A DNA stretch of 64,000 nt from Epichloe hybrida (taxonomy: Eukaryota; Ascomycota; Sordariomycetes; Hypocreales; Clavicipitaceae). The notes beneath the pieces are model-generated. The model had not been told where the DNA came from, did not search any database, and saw nothing but the letters and a program-made list of their open reading frames with translations. Both the position numbers and the translations under genes were made by a program. The stretch spans positions 372,001 through 436,000 of the forward strand of contig JAFEKR010000003.1 in the NCBI GenBank assembly GCA_019022495.1. Direction: 5' to 3'. How positions within the stretch are numbered: position 1 is the stretch's first letter; each line of letters opens with the position of its first letter. Shown here one piece after another: positions 43,080 through 54,805 of this stretch.

Positions 43080-43837
43080 ATGTTCACAGGCATCGTTGAA
43101 GACCTTGGAGGCAAGTGTTGCGCTTCACTCCCCGACCCCAACTGAATTAAAATCTCCCACATATCCTAACGCTGTCAGTAATCTCCCACCTGGATAACAA
43201 TGACTCCAGCGGCGGCGTCACCATGACCTTCACCATCCCGCCCGCATCACTCCTCCTCAAAGACTGCCACGACGGTGACTCCATCGCCGTAAATGGGTGC
43301 TGCCTCACCGTGACGTCCTTCACCAGCGACACCTTCAAAGTCGGCGTCGCCCCGGAGACGTTGCGCATAACCAACCTCGGTACACTCGTCCAAGATAGCC
43401 GAGTCAACCTGGAGCGTGCCGTCAGGGCCGACACCCGCATGGGCGGCCACTTTGTCCAAGGCCACGTCGATACAACGGCTGAGATTCTGTCCGTGACACC
43501 GGATGGAAATGCCTTGACCTTTCGATTCCAGCCAAAGAACAGGGATATGCTGCGGTACATCATCTTCAAGGGTTTCATCGCCATTGATGGCACGAGCTTG
43601 ACTGTCACAAAGGTGAACGACACGGAGGGGTGGTGGGAGATCATGCTGATTGCTTACTCCCAGGAGCGAGTTGTTCTGGCACAAAAGAGGAAGGGAGACA
43701 CCGTGAACATTGAGGTTGATATGATGGCCAAATATGCCGAGAAGTCGCTCGCTGGAATTCTGGGCGCAGATAGTGGTGATGCGTCTATCCCTTGGCTCGA
43801 GAAAATGGCGCAACGCATCCTTAGTCAACAAAAGTAA
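43080..43837 (+). CDS. RIB5: Riboflavin synthase (alpha chain)
   Basis: Dismutates two 6,7-dimethyl-8-ribityllumazines to riboflavin, the last step of vitamin B2 synthesis. Exons 43080-43110 and 43179-43837 give 229 residues. Two lumazine-binding repeats are seen: the first begins MFTGIVEDLG and has VNGCCLTVTSF, and the second has GGHFVQGHVDTTAEI and FIAIDGTSLTVTKV. The active trimer contacts MFTGIVE and GHFVQGHVD are intact. The 68-nt intron has GC-AG ends (GGAG/GCAAGT). The nearby GT at 43115 would put the whole enzyme out of frame. The gene ends only about 160 bp from the Mus81 stop. Confidence 0.96.
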
Positions 43838-43999
43838 TAGTAGGAGCATGTCGTTCTCGAAAAAGATCCCCGAGACATGTTGGAAATTGTAAATAATAAC
43901 GGTAAATTAGCTCGGGTATCACGGTACCGTCTCATCTCCCCACATTGAATGTAAGCCCTATGATCACGCCGTACCGGTATGCGGAGGACACCACGTTAC

Positions 44000-45760
44000 T
44001 TATGCATCGCCCCAGATCTCGGCAAGCTTGTGGCTCAAGGCCTTGCTGATCTTCTTTCTTCCAACCAGGTGACTAAGTTGGCCGAAGACGAGCTCTTGCT
44101 TGCGCTTCCTGCCTTGCTCGCCGGGCCCACACGCCTCAAAGGCTTTGACAAAATCGTGCGGCGTGCGCCAGCGTTTTTGAATTTCAAGTGCGCGTTCCCC
44201 CGTCACACCTCTCGTCGTCATCAACATCTTCAAGAAAACATCTCTTAATGTCATGAGTTCGGACTTGGATGACAGCGAGGAAAACACTGGATACGTAACG
44301 TAGTATCTCTGAGATGGCTCGATTTGACGCAAGTGCTCTAGCAAAGGCAAATAGTTTTGCGCCGTGATCGCTTTTGAAGGGATGACGTGCAGTGTCTGTG
44401 TCTCATACTTTCTCTTGAGCATCGCCGTTAATCGAGACAGATACTTGACTGTCTCGTCCATTTTGGTTGTTCTTTTCACAAAGTAACCATTGACGACCTG
44501 GGTGGAAGCAATGGCGGAAGAAACGGCTTCCTCGTATCTCTGCCAGGTGTGGGGGTCGATGGAGATGTCCTCAATGATGTAGATGACGTTTTCAAGCCCG
44601 GAACGCTTCAGACGAAATTTTTGCTCCTGGAATCGTCCGTCTTTGATACTCCCAATCAAGTCATCCAGGCGTTTGCGCTCAACAATCCAGTCCAACACAA
44701 CCTCGTCGCCTTCAGCGCCCAATCGTTGGAGCAATGTGGAATCATGACACTTGGCAACCCACTGGGCATCACCGACTTCAAGACTTCTCATGATTGGAGC
44801 GGCATTCTGCTTGGCGAGCTCGTCTTGCATGTAATCGCGATCCGTCTTTGCCCTCACCTCTCGGACATCCAGAACCAAGCGCACAGTAAATGACCCTGGG
44901 GGTAGCTTGATGGGATTAAACTTGGGCAATAGCCCATTGGCTGTGACCTCGCCCGTCGTGACAGGTTCGCTGGATGTAGTGTTTTCGTCGATGACAACCA
45001 AATCAGGAGCATGGGACTGCTCAGTCAAAGGCTGCACAGCCGGCTGGTGCGCTTGTTGGGGCTCGACATTCTCCACGGTCTGGGCATTGCCGCCATTCAT
45101 ATCGGCAGCACACTGACGGGTCTCCTTGATCCGCCTCGCAACGTCCCATCCATCGTCTGTCAATGCATAGCGCCGCAAAGGTCTACCCCTCTCATAGACA
45201 AGCTCCTTTTGAATCAACGTCTTCATGGAGTTCCAAGCTGTGTAAAATTTTGTCGGGTCGTTGGGGGCAGTAAATGAAGAGTCGCAGTGCGGTTGCGATA
45301 CCTCAATCAGCTCTGCTTTGGTCATGCTCGCCGAAGCATCATCAGGAAGAGTGGCCAGACCAATCAACAGAGCATACGCACCAGAGCGAAAGCTGGGTAC
45401 ATATGCTTTAGGTTGCTTCGTCTTGCGCTTCTTAGTCGCTGGGCCATCCTGAGCAGCTTCCGCCTCCTCCCTCTGCGCTCTTTCAGCAGCTTTTCTCATT
45501 TGAGGGTGCTCGGGCAAGGTAAGGCCGTTCTCATGACAATGCATCTTCAGCTTGTCAGTAAGACGGTCGCATAGCTTCGGACCGAAACCCTTGAGTTGTT
45601 GCAGTTCGGACGGGTGCTGGAAAGCCAGAGGGCAGGCTTTGAGAGATTGGTAGGCATTGCGATAAGTGGTGACGCCTTTTGTGTTGCGTTCCTGGGCGTT
45701 GTCCAGCCATTCTTTGACCCAAGCAAGCAATTGCGGATTGGCGCATTGTTCGTCAGCCAT
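44000..45760 (-). CDS. MUS81: Crossover junction endonuclease Mus81
   Basis: Structure-selective nuclease that works with Eme1/Mms4 on stalled forks and joint molecules. Single exon, 586 residues. The N-terminal helix-hairpin-helix is LQQLKGFGPKLCDRL. A winged-helix region lies around FRSGAYALLIGLA and YTAWNSMKTLIQKELVY. The ERCC4 nuclease domain holds VRLVLDVREVRAK and the catalytic VERKRLDDLIGSIKDGRF (about residue 359). The C-terminal HhH is around VFLKMLMTTRGVTGERALEIQ. The ATG at 45760 (MADEQCANPQ) is chosen; the open frame extends five codons 5' only through a GTG. Confidence 0.96.
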   Translation of the reverse strand: MADEQCANPQLLAWVKEWLDNAQERNTKGVTTYRNAYQSLKACPLAFQHPSELQQLKGFGPKLCDRLTDKLKMHCHENGLTLPEHPQMRKAAERAQREEAEAAQDGPATKKRKTKQPKAYVPSFRSGAYALLIGLATLPDDASASMTKAELIEVSQPHCDSSFTAPNDPTKFYTAWNSMKTLIQKELVYERGRPLRRYALTDDGWDVARRIKETRQCAADMNGGNAQTVENVEPQQAHQPAVQPLTEQSHAPDLVVIDENTTSSEPVTTGEVTANGLLPKFNPIKLPPGSFTVRLVLDVREVRAKTDRDYMQDELAKQNAAPIMRSLEVGDAQWVAKCHDSTLLQRLGAEGDEVVLDWIVERKRLDDLIGSIKDGRFQEQKFRLKRSGLENVIYIIEDISIDPHTWQRYEEAVSSAIASTQVVNGYFVKRTTKMDETVKYLSRLTAMLKRKYETQTLHVIPSKAITAQNYLPLLEHLRQIEPSQRYYVTYPVFSSLSSKSELMTLRDVFLKMLMTTRGVTGERALEIQKRWRTPHDFVKAFEACGPGEQGRKRKQELVFGQLSHLVGRKKISKALSHKLAEIWGDA

Positions 45761-47308
45761 GATGGCGAAATTCACCAGCTCGATGGTATGTCGCCATCTA
45801 GAGAAATTCTCAGCACACAGCAGCGTTTATGAAGAAGGGAGTTGATGAAGACCCAAATTCCCTCACAGCGGCCTCACCAATGTTGCGCTCAAGTGATGAG
45901 TTCCCTCCCAAAAAACAAGGAGATAAAAAAAAACCCCCCGATATGTGTATGTGAAAAAATTGAGAGACACTAGAGCCAAGAGCAGGAAGGTGATGGGAAT
46001 GAGCAACAAGTTCAGAGCAAGTTCACGAGCAACTTTGAACATTTGCTGGCGCCGAGACGCGTGGATGAGATGTTTGCCGCGTCTCTGGTGTCCAAAAAGC
46101 AGGGCCTCCACGTGGCGTCACGAAAGCACGTGAACACGGGTACTTGGGTACTGTACGGGTTACTTGCTGGGGTTTTCCATTTCGCAGCAAGCTTAGCGCG
46201 GCGCTTTCGCATCTTTCGCATTTTTCGCAGTGGTGAGTGCCGCTGTCAGCTGATGACGCAGGCGGCTCACTCAATACGTACATATGTACGTGACCAACTG
46301 TGCGATAAATGTGGCCAGGGTCCATCCATGTCGAGGACCATCAGCCACTCGTCTCCATCGTCACGCGCAAGCATTGTTGGGCATCATCCGCGACGACTTC
46401 TTCGTGCTTGTTTGTCCCTCGAGTCTGTTTGACATATCATCACCATTGGAAGGGCGCAGTGCTTGGTACTCGGGTGCCGGCTGTGAAGTGCCGCATAAAG
46501 CGGCTGCCGTGTCCTACCAGATTTTCCCCTGTACCGCCAAAATCGATTTCCTCACATATTAAATAGCCCTCCGCGTTCCCCTCCTCAATCTGGCACTCGG
46601 GCACTCCATCTCCCTCCCACTTGTCGTGATGAATTTGGCGGGTACTCGAGTACCAGACCGCTCGTACTGTTTGCACTATTTTTGTTCTAATAATTAACAA
46701 GGCAACGCAAACGGGCGCCCCTTGGCTCAGCTGAGAATAAACGCAAGCACGTACGTACATGTAGCTTCTGCCGGGAATTGAAAAGACCAGACACAGCCAG
46801 ACAGACAGACCCCTCCCCTCCGGCCCCTCCTCCCCCTCCTGCTCCCCTCCTGCTGCTCCCCTCCTGCTGCTCCCCTCCTGCTCCCCTCAGCAGGGTCCAT
46901 CCATCCGGTTCTAATCCCATCTAGTTCAGGCACTCCATTCGACGTTGACCCCACCGACGACCCAGTATTAACAAGAGCCAACAAAAGCCAACAAAAGCTG
47001 ACAAAGGACGGGTTGCCATCACATTGCTATTATTCTCCCGTCATCCGCCGCCAGCTTCATCGAGCTCTTCCGCAGCGTCTCTGTCCCGAGGCATGTACAC
47101 ATGTACCACGTCAAATCGCTCATCGCTTGCATCGTTCCGCAACCACAGTTTGTTTCCTTGTTTCCCCACGCTTCCAGCTCAAAGTGCCCAGCCAGCTTCT
47201 TTCCCACTTGGTGCCGGACAGCTGTTCTCATCTCTCGTCACAAAACATCAACTAACACGCCGTCGCCCAGATACCCCACCACTCCCGATTCACTAGATAC
47301 TCTGCACC
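45761..47308. other. Divergent intergenic region, MUS81 / AGM1
   Basis: 1.5 kb. It contains a pyrimidine array of CTCCTGCTGCTCCCC units (about 46810-46890), a three-copy AACAAAAGCC-type repeat (about 46975-47000), and alternating GTAC-rich patches at about 46276-46291 and 46750-46762. The short ORFs here are not convincing. Confidence 0.55.
46810..46890. repeat. Degenerate CT/G-rich tandem array
   Basis: Imperfect repeats of CTCCTGCTGCTCCCC, about five units, lying 420-500 bp upstream of the AGM1 ATG. Confidence 0.8.
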
Positions 47309-49013
47309 ATGGATGATAACAAGATCCTCGAGGCGTCGGCCAAATATCCCATCGTTGCCGGCCGCTCCTACAAATATGGCACGGCAGGCTTCCGGATGAA
47401 GGCTGATCTACTTACTGGCGTTTCGTTTCGGGTGGGTTTACTTGCCGGTCTGCGCAGCCGCAAGCTCAACGGCAATGCCATTGGTGTCATGATCACCGCC
47501 AGTCACAATCCAGCTGCCGATAACGGTGTCAAGATTGTCGATCCCATGGGTGAGATGCTTGAACAGGAATGGGAAGCGTATGCTACGCAGCTGGTAAACT
47601 GTCCCACCGACCAAGAGCTCCTCGACACCTACAAGGCCTTGGCCGCTCAGCTCAAGATCGACATCAACAACCCCGGCCGCGTCGTATACGGTCGTGATAC
47701 TCGTCCATCAGGCCACAGCCTTGTCACCGCCCTGGCTGCTGCCCTGGATGCCACTGGAACCGAACACACCGACTACAAGATCTTGACGACGCCCCAGCTC
47801 CACTACCTCACCCGATGCGTCAATACTGAGGGCACACCCAAGGCTTACGGCGAACCCAGCGAGACTGGCTATTATAAAAAGTTTGCTGATGCCTTTGTGC
47901 GTGCGCTCAAGGGAAGAAAGGTTCAGGGCCAGCTCACTGTCGATTGCGCAAATGGCGTTGGCGGGCCCAAATTTTCGGAAATGTTGAAGTTCATCCCCAA
48001 GGACGTGACCGGTTTCCATGTCAAGGTTGTCAACGACGACGTTCTCCGACCCGAGGTCCTCAATCTCGACGTAAGCAGTAACAAATTCCGATGACTCTCT
48101 CGTCCACCTGTGCCTGCTTCTTGCGCAGGATCAAGTCGCTAACGAGTGGCCACAGTGCGGTGCCGATTACGTCAAAACGAAACAGCGAGCTCCTCAGAGT
48201 CCCAAGCCCGTTCCTGGGGTGCGATGCTGTTCCCTCGACGGTGATGCCGATCGCTTGATTTACTACTGGATCGATCCCGAAACCGGATTCTTCATGTTGG
48301 ACGGTGACCGAATCTCCTCACTCTGCGCTTCTTTCATTGGGGATTTGATTCGCTCTGCTGGTCTGGAGGACGACTTGCGGATTGGCGTTGTCCAGACTGC
48401 CTACGCCAACGGAGCAAGCACCAACTACATTGAGAAGCATCTTCAGCTGCCTGTTGTGTTCACTCCTACCGGCGTGAAGCACTTGCACCATGCCGCCTGC
48501 CAATTTGATGTCGGTGTCTACTTTGAGGCCAACGGGCATGGAACCGTCGTCTTCTCACAAGAGGCTATGCGCACCTTCCAGAAGAAGCAGCCTCAATCAC
48601 CCGCGCAAAAGGACGCCCTCGACACTCTTGCCGCGGTTGGCGATCTGATTAACCAGACTGTTGGAGACGCATTCTCTGATATGCTGATGGTGGAGGTAGT
48701 GCTGGCTCACAAGGGTTGGACTTTGAAGGACTGGGCTATGACCTATACTGATCTCCCCAACCGCCTTGTTCGGGTCGAAGTTGGCAACAAGGACCTCTTC
48801 CAGGCCACGGATGCGGAGCGACGCCTCAGCCACCCCCCCGGTGCGCAGGATGAGATTGACCAGGTGGTTCAAAAGTACACGACGGCCCGCTCATTTGCCC
48901 GTGCCAGCGGTACCGAGAATGCCTGCCGAGTGTACGCCGAGGCCGCCACTCGTTCTGAAGCAGATGAGCTTGCCAACAAGGTGGCACAGATTGTCAAGCA
49001 GTTCGGATCGTAG
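47309..49013 (+). CDS. PCM1: Phosphoacetylglucosamine mutase (Agm1/Pcm1)
   Basis: Interconverts GlcNAc-6-P and GlcNAc-1-P, supplying UDP-GlcNAc for chitin, N-glycans and GPI anchors. Exons 47309-48070 and 48156-49013 give 539 residues. The phosphoserine loop is GVMITASHNPAADNGVK (catalytic Ser about residue 65). The metal loop is CCSLDGDADRLIYYW (about 278). The sugar-binding loop is GVYFEANGHGTVVFS, and the phosphate-binding site near the C-terminus is RASGTENACRVYAEA. Start context is CACCATGG. All four catalytic regions of the hexosephosphate mutase family are intact. Confidence 0.97.
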
Positions 49014-49948
49014 AGCGCCCGCTGACTTTTGACGATGGAGACGGGACGACGAATGACATGATGCATCCTGTGACGAATCTTGATTTGGTTGGACATGAGG
49101 GTTAAAAATATTATGTACAAGCATGGGACTGACTGGATGGGACGGCCCATGAAGGGGCTGAAGGGGCAAAATGGGAAAAAATGGTGCGTGGACGACATGT
49201 TGTCTCATGACTGAAGATTAAACAAGGGACCCGAATTGGTCGCAGCATACTTTACACGAGAACTAAAAGGGACAGATGATGATGATGATATGGAACCGCA
49301 TGTGTCTTTTTTTGTCTCGACTGTCCTTGACGATTCCTGTTCCATAATCTCAGCCCTGACGTAGTACAAGTAGATTGGATGATGCAAACGTGGCATAACC
49401 TCGATCCGAGCCATTGCTATCCCATGATATGTGCTCTCATCGGCACAAGTAGAGTCGGTCGCACAGGGTTCGAAAGAGCAAGAAAAGTCACACTGTATCT
49501 GGGGCCGATCTAGAACCCTAGCAAGACAAGTCACGGCGAAACAAGTTGGTATCCTCATTGAAATACGATTACTCGTACGTCGCCCGGTCCCCCTTCCCTG
49601 CCATACCCGTCCGGTCCTTGCCAAACCTTTATGGGCATAGAATCCTCCCGACAGATGCTTTCTTTGGCGAAACTAGATCCCTTTTTGTCACATGTTTTTA
49701 TCCTAGCTATGGTCTTTTTTATGTGATAACCAGAGTGCATGGCTCCCTGGATGTGGAGTATGCCTTTTGCTGTCTCATCTCCTGCTACATTGGTCTACCG
49801 GGTATGTGAACCTTGAAAAGAAAAATCTCTCCAGATTTAAACATCTTTGTGTCATTGTAGTGAGAAATGTGACAGGTCTCGTATCATGATGTCTTTTTTA
49901 TTGTCTTTTTTTATTTATTTCACATGTTCGTTTTTTAAACTTTTCTTT
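49014..49948. other. Convergent intergenic region, AGM1 / PRMT1
   Basis: About 0.9 kb of presumed 3'UTRs, with T-rich DNA close to the PRMT1 stop. No gene recognised. Confidence 0.55.
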
Positions 49949-51582
<1,634 letters not shown>

Positions 51583-52328
51583 TGTGTAAATACCTTGCAC
51601 GGGGTGGAGAAGAATAATTTCCGACTCGGAGGGACCGAGACAACTATGTACAGAGAGACTTTGATCTTCCAACGAAAAGGTGCTGCAGGACGACAAGGAT
51701 TGCAGAACAAGAAGGCGTCTTATTGCAATCGCGGACCGCAAGGCAAGGCAAGGCAAGGAACAAAGGCAGCAGGTTTTGTCGGGCAGAAAATAATTCATCA
51801 GCGTCACCGCCTTGCGCCCGCTGGACGGAGCTAGACCGGACCCTGCAGAGGCAAACGGCCCGCCCAGGCTGGCGCCTCGACGTCCTCGTCCGCTCATTAA
51901 TATTATCCAGATTGTCCAGGTTGTCGTCCAGGTTGTCGTCCAGGTTGTCGTCTCGGTAGATGGCGTTTCCACTCATCTACATCATCAATCATCAATCATC
52001 AATCATCACACGCCGTACGCATTACTCGTGGAACATAGTCCGTACTTGCTCGATGAATAGCTTGCTCCCAGTTTGCATCATGCAAAGGTTCCCAATGTGT
52101 TCAACTAATTGTCTTCAATGGCCTATTGACTATGTTCCTACCGAAGTCGCCCATTGACAAGCCAGTTCATCATCACCCTCCAAACCATTCATTTTTATGT
52201 ATCCCCCATCTCGGATTTGGGCCCAACAAACGCCGCCAACGCCGTAACATGCGACGGGGGGGGAAAAAAACCCCCCACACACTATAGAGTCAAATGATGA
52301 TAAACCTCTCGCATCGTTTTCCCCTTCT
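51583..52328. other. Intergenic region, PRMT1 promoter / NSA2 3' side
   Basis: Contains a three-copy 12-bp repeat (CAGGTTGTCGTC, about 51916-51953) and a CATCAAT repeat (about 51983-52008). No ORF of note. Confidence 0.55.
51916..51953. repeat. 12-bp tandem repeat, three copies plus partial
   Basis: Successive CAGGTTGTCGTC units about 340-370 bp upstream of the PRMT1 start codon. Confidence 0.85.
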
Positions 52329-53209
52329 TTACACCAACAGCACGCTGTTGATGCAGCCCTCGTTCTCAGGATTGTTGGTAATCTGCGCATACCGACCCCA
52401 AACGACCTTTCCACCAGCAGTCACCAAGCCCAACTCACTGACGTTGACTTCAATAACTGTACCCTTTGTCAAGACACCCAGCTGCGTATACAGAGGGTTC
52501 TGGGGGTTCTTCTTGACGCTGATGATAGGCAGCTGCACAGTGACGCCGAGCTCGGGATGCGTAACATTGGCCTTCTTGTATCGGAGACCCATAGGGCGGA
52601 TGAAGCGCTCGTACTTGGGGTTTCGTCGGGTAAAGTCCTGCCCGACAAAAGTGGGCTTGGTAACCATTCGCTTCCAGCCCTTCTTCTGGATCTTCTTGCC
52701 TGTCTTGACGACGCTGAACATTTCCTCTTCACTGATACCACGGACCTTGGGCAGGGGCACGGCGAACTTTGCCGCCTTCTCGGCTCGCTTGTTCTTGATG
52801 GCACTGCTGAGAGCCTTGGCGGAAGAAGGGTTCGTTCGGTCGAGCAGATACGAGGGCATGGGGGTGGAAGGCTCCTTCTCGTCGGCCGTCTTGACATTTC
52901 GCTCCTCGTGTGCCTTGATCTGCTTCTTCATCTGAATCTTCTCCTTGTGGCGCTTCTGCTGGTACAGTTTCGCCCGCAGACCGCGCAAGTTCTGGGCATC
53001 TTGCGAAGCCTTGTGACCCTCACGGGCGGCTCTCTTGCGGGTTCGTTCTTCGTGATCCAGGCGGCGACCATGCAGCTTGCGCCACCTGTCCATGTACTCG
53101 TTCTGCGGCTATAGGAAATTGTCAGAACATCATTCCCAACGGGACGGTCCAGAATAGTGTTTTCCCCCATCAATCTGACACGAGAAGTTTGAAAGAGAGG
53201 GCGTACCAT
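52329..53209 (-). CDS. NSA2: Ribosome biogenesis protein Nsa2
   Basis: Essential 60S pre-ribosome factor for 27S rRNA processing, nuclear. Exons 53209-53207 and 53108-52329 give 260 residues, almost identical in length to yeast Nsa2 (261). The first coding exon is only the ATG, cut by GTACGC. Exon 2 then reads [26 protein letters not shown], the family start. The basic N-terminal helix, [44 protein letters not shown], and the ribosomal-S8e-like C-terminus ([30 protein letters not shown]) are present. The gene is divergent from bL21m. Confidence 0.96.
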
Positions 53210-53535
53210 ATTGACTGTATTTCCCTTACGTTCCGGGACTTTTGACTCTGCACTTGTCTCGTCAATATTAATGGGGGGGGGGAGAGGAGTTGTGGACCTC
53301 AAGTTGAAATTTCGCCCAAGAAAAAAAATGGCGGCGGTGCAGAGCAAGCCACCCGGATATCGGCGAAACGCTTATCCGCAAAGGAACCTCGCCCGCCCCC
53401 ATGTAAGCCATTTGAGTTTGTTGATCAATCAAGGGACCGGAGGAGAGAGCTCTCGAGTCCCCTTCGATTCCGTAAGTTGCGCCCTCTTCACCCAGAAAAA
53501 AAAACGAAGAGAGGTGCCCCGTCGCAGTCTCGCCA
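53210..53535. other. Divergent promoter, NSA2 / bL21m
   Basis: A compact 326-bp bidirectional promoter joining cytosolic ribosome assembly and a mitochondrial ribosomal protein. G-run at about 53273-53282. No known motif is certain. Confidence 0.55.
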
Positions 53536-54150
53536 ATGCGCAGAGCACTTTTTCGCTCCATCCCGGAGCTCCGGGCACCCACGACGTCAATGTCCGTCTG
53601 CAGCCGCCGCGCCTTCACCACCACCACCACCACCACCACCCCCATCATCCCGCCAGCCCAGCAGCCTCACGCCAAGAATGCTCCCAACCCCTCCGACGAC
53701 CAGGTCCGGCCGCTGGCCTTCAAGAAGAGCCACCCCTCTGCGCCGCCGGCGCCGATCCAGGACTCCGTCAAGAACTTGCTGCCGCTCCTGGCCGCCCAGC
53801 CGGGCCACTACGTGACGGTCCACATCCACGGGTTCCCCTACCTCGTCCAGGAAGGCGACCAGGTCCGTCTCCCCTTCCGCATGCCGGGCGTGCTGCCCGG
53901 CGACGTGCTGCGCCTGAACCGAGCCAGCATCATCGGCAGCCGCGACTACACCATGAAGGGCGCGCCCCACATCGACGAGCGCGTGTTCGAGTGCCGAGCT
54001 ACGGTCCTTGGGGTCGAGTCAGAGCCCCTGCGGATAAAGATCAAGAAGAAGAGGAGGCAGCGGAGAATGAGACAGGCCAAGAGCAAGCATCGTTATACCA
54101 TTTTGCGCATTTCTGAACTCAAGATCAAGAATCCCGAGCATGTGGAATAG
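53536..54150 (+). CDS. MRPL49: Mitochondrial ribosomal protein bL21m
   Basis: Structural protein of the mitochondrial large ribosomal subunit. Single exon, 204 residues. The N-terminus (MRRALFRSIPELR..SRRAF) is a basic amphipathic presequence, followed by an eight-threonine tract encoded by (ACC)n. The bL21 domain spans about residues 85-195, with HYVTVHIHGFPYLVQEGDQVRLPF, GDVLRLNRASIIGSRDYT and a C-terminal KIKKKRRQRRMRQAKSKHRYTILRI. The ATG at 53536 has the context GCCAATGCGC. Names in other fungi are Mrpl49 or Mrp-L21. Confidence 0.92.
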   Translation: MRRALFRSIPELRAPTTSMSVCSRRAFTTTTTTTTPIIPPAQQPHAKNAPNPSDDQVRPLAFKKSHPSAPPAPIQDSVKNLLPLLAAQPGHYVTVHIHGFPYLVQEGDQVRLPFRMPGVLPGDVLRLNRASIIGSRDYTMKGAPHIDERVFECRATVLGVESEPLRIKIKKKRRQRRMRQAKSKHRYTILRISELKIKNPEHVE

Positions 54151-54805
54151 GACAAGATTGGCTTTCGGACGAGGCATTCCAAGAGAAAGACGATGCTATC
54201 CGTTTGTGGTCGATAAAGCGCTCGTCCAAGAGTGACTAGCCATGGATTGAGGGGGGGGGGGGGTCTTCATGTGAGAAAAGGGTATATTTCGTCGCATAGT
54301 GGAACAAAGGGAGCAATCTTTCCCAAGCATGTATCAATATCGGCCTTGAGCCGGCTGTATGATTAACAGGAAACGCGATTCACGCACTTATTCAATTTAA
54401 CCCGGATAAAATTGTCCATTGAGATGATTCATGGCAAGTCATGTACGACGCTAAACAAAGTTTGCCGTTCCAGAAAAAAAGAATATCTCCATGCTCAAAC
54501 GCTAGACTCATGCTGTAATGAAAAACGCCATGAAAATCAAGCAAGCATTTAGAGACACAACACCATTCATCCCGGAAAAATAACAGTACACACGGTACAG
54601 TGGAAGACAAGAAGGAAAATAAACTCCCCAAACACCAGCGCATTTACGCCTGACAGACTATGGCATGCGTCTTCTTTGTTGATTGGCGGAAAAGGTAAAT
54701 ATAATAAAAGACCGATCCAATCCGGTTTTTGTGTCCAACAGCATGGTGTATATCGTTTTGATTCTCCCAAGTCAGCTTGCACGTGGTCGGTTTCGTCAAA
54801 CAGCC
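54151..54805. other. Convergent intergenic region, bL21m / MPS1
   Basis: Presumed 3'UTRs, with a G-run at 54251-54264. Nothing coding. Confidence 0.55.

Noticed and set aside
43115..43178. Canonical GT donor (GTGTTG) for the riboflavin synthase intron
   Set aside because: Using it shifts the frame so that ISHLDNNDS and the rest of the enzyme are lost. The GC donor four bases earlier gives an exact 690-nt CDS.
53211..54116. 301-codon plus-strand frame overlapping bL21m
   Set aside because: It is a different frame of the bL21m gene, rich in Pro/Arg/His, while the frame starting at 53536 has the real bL21 domain.
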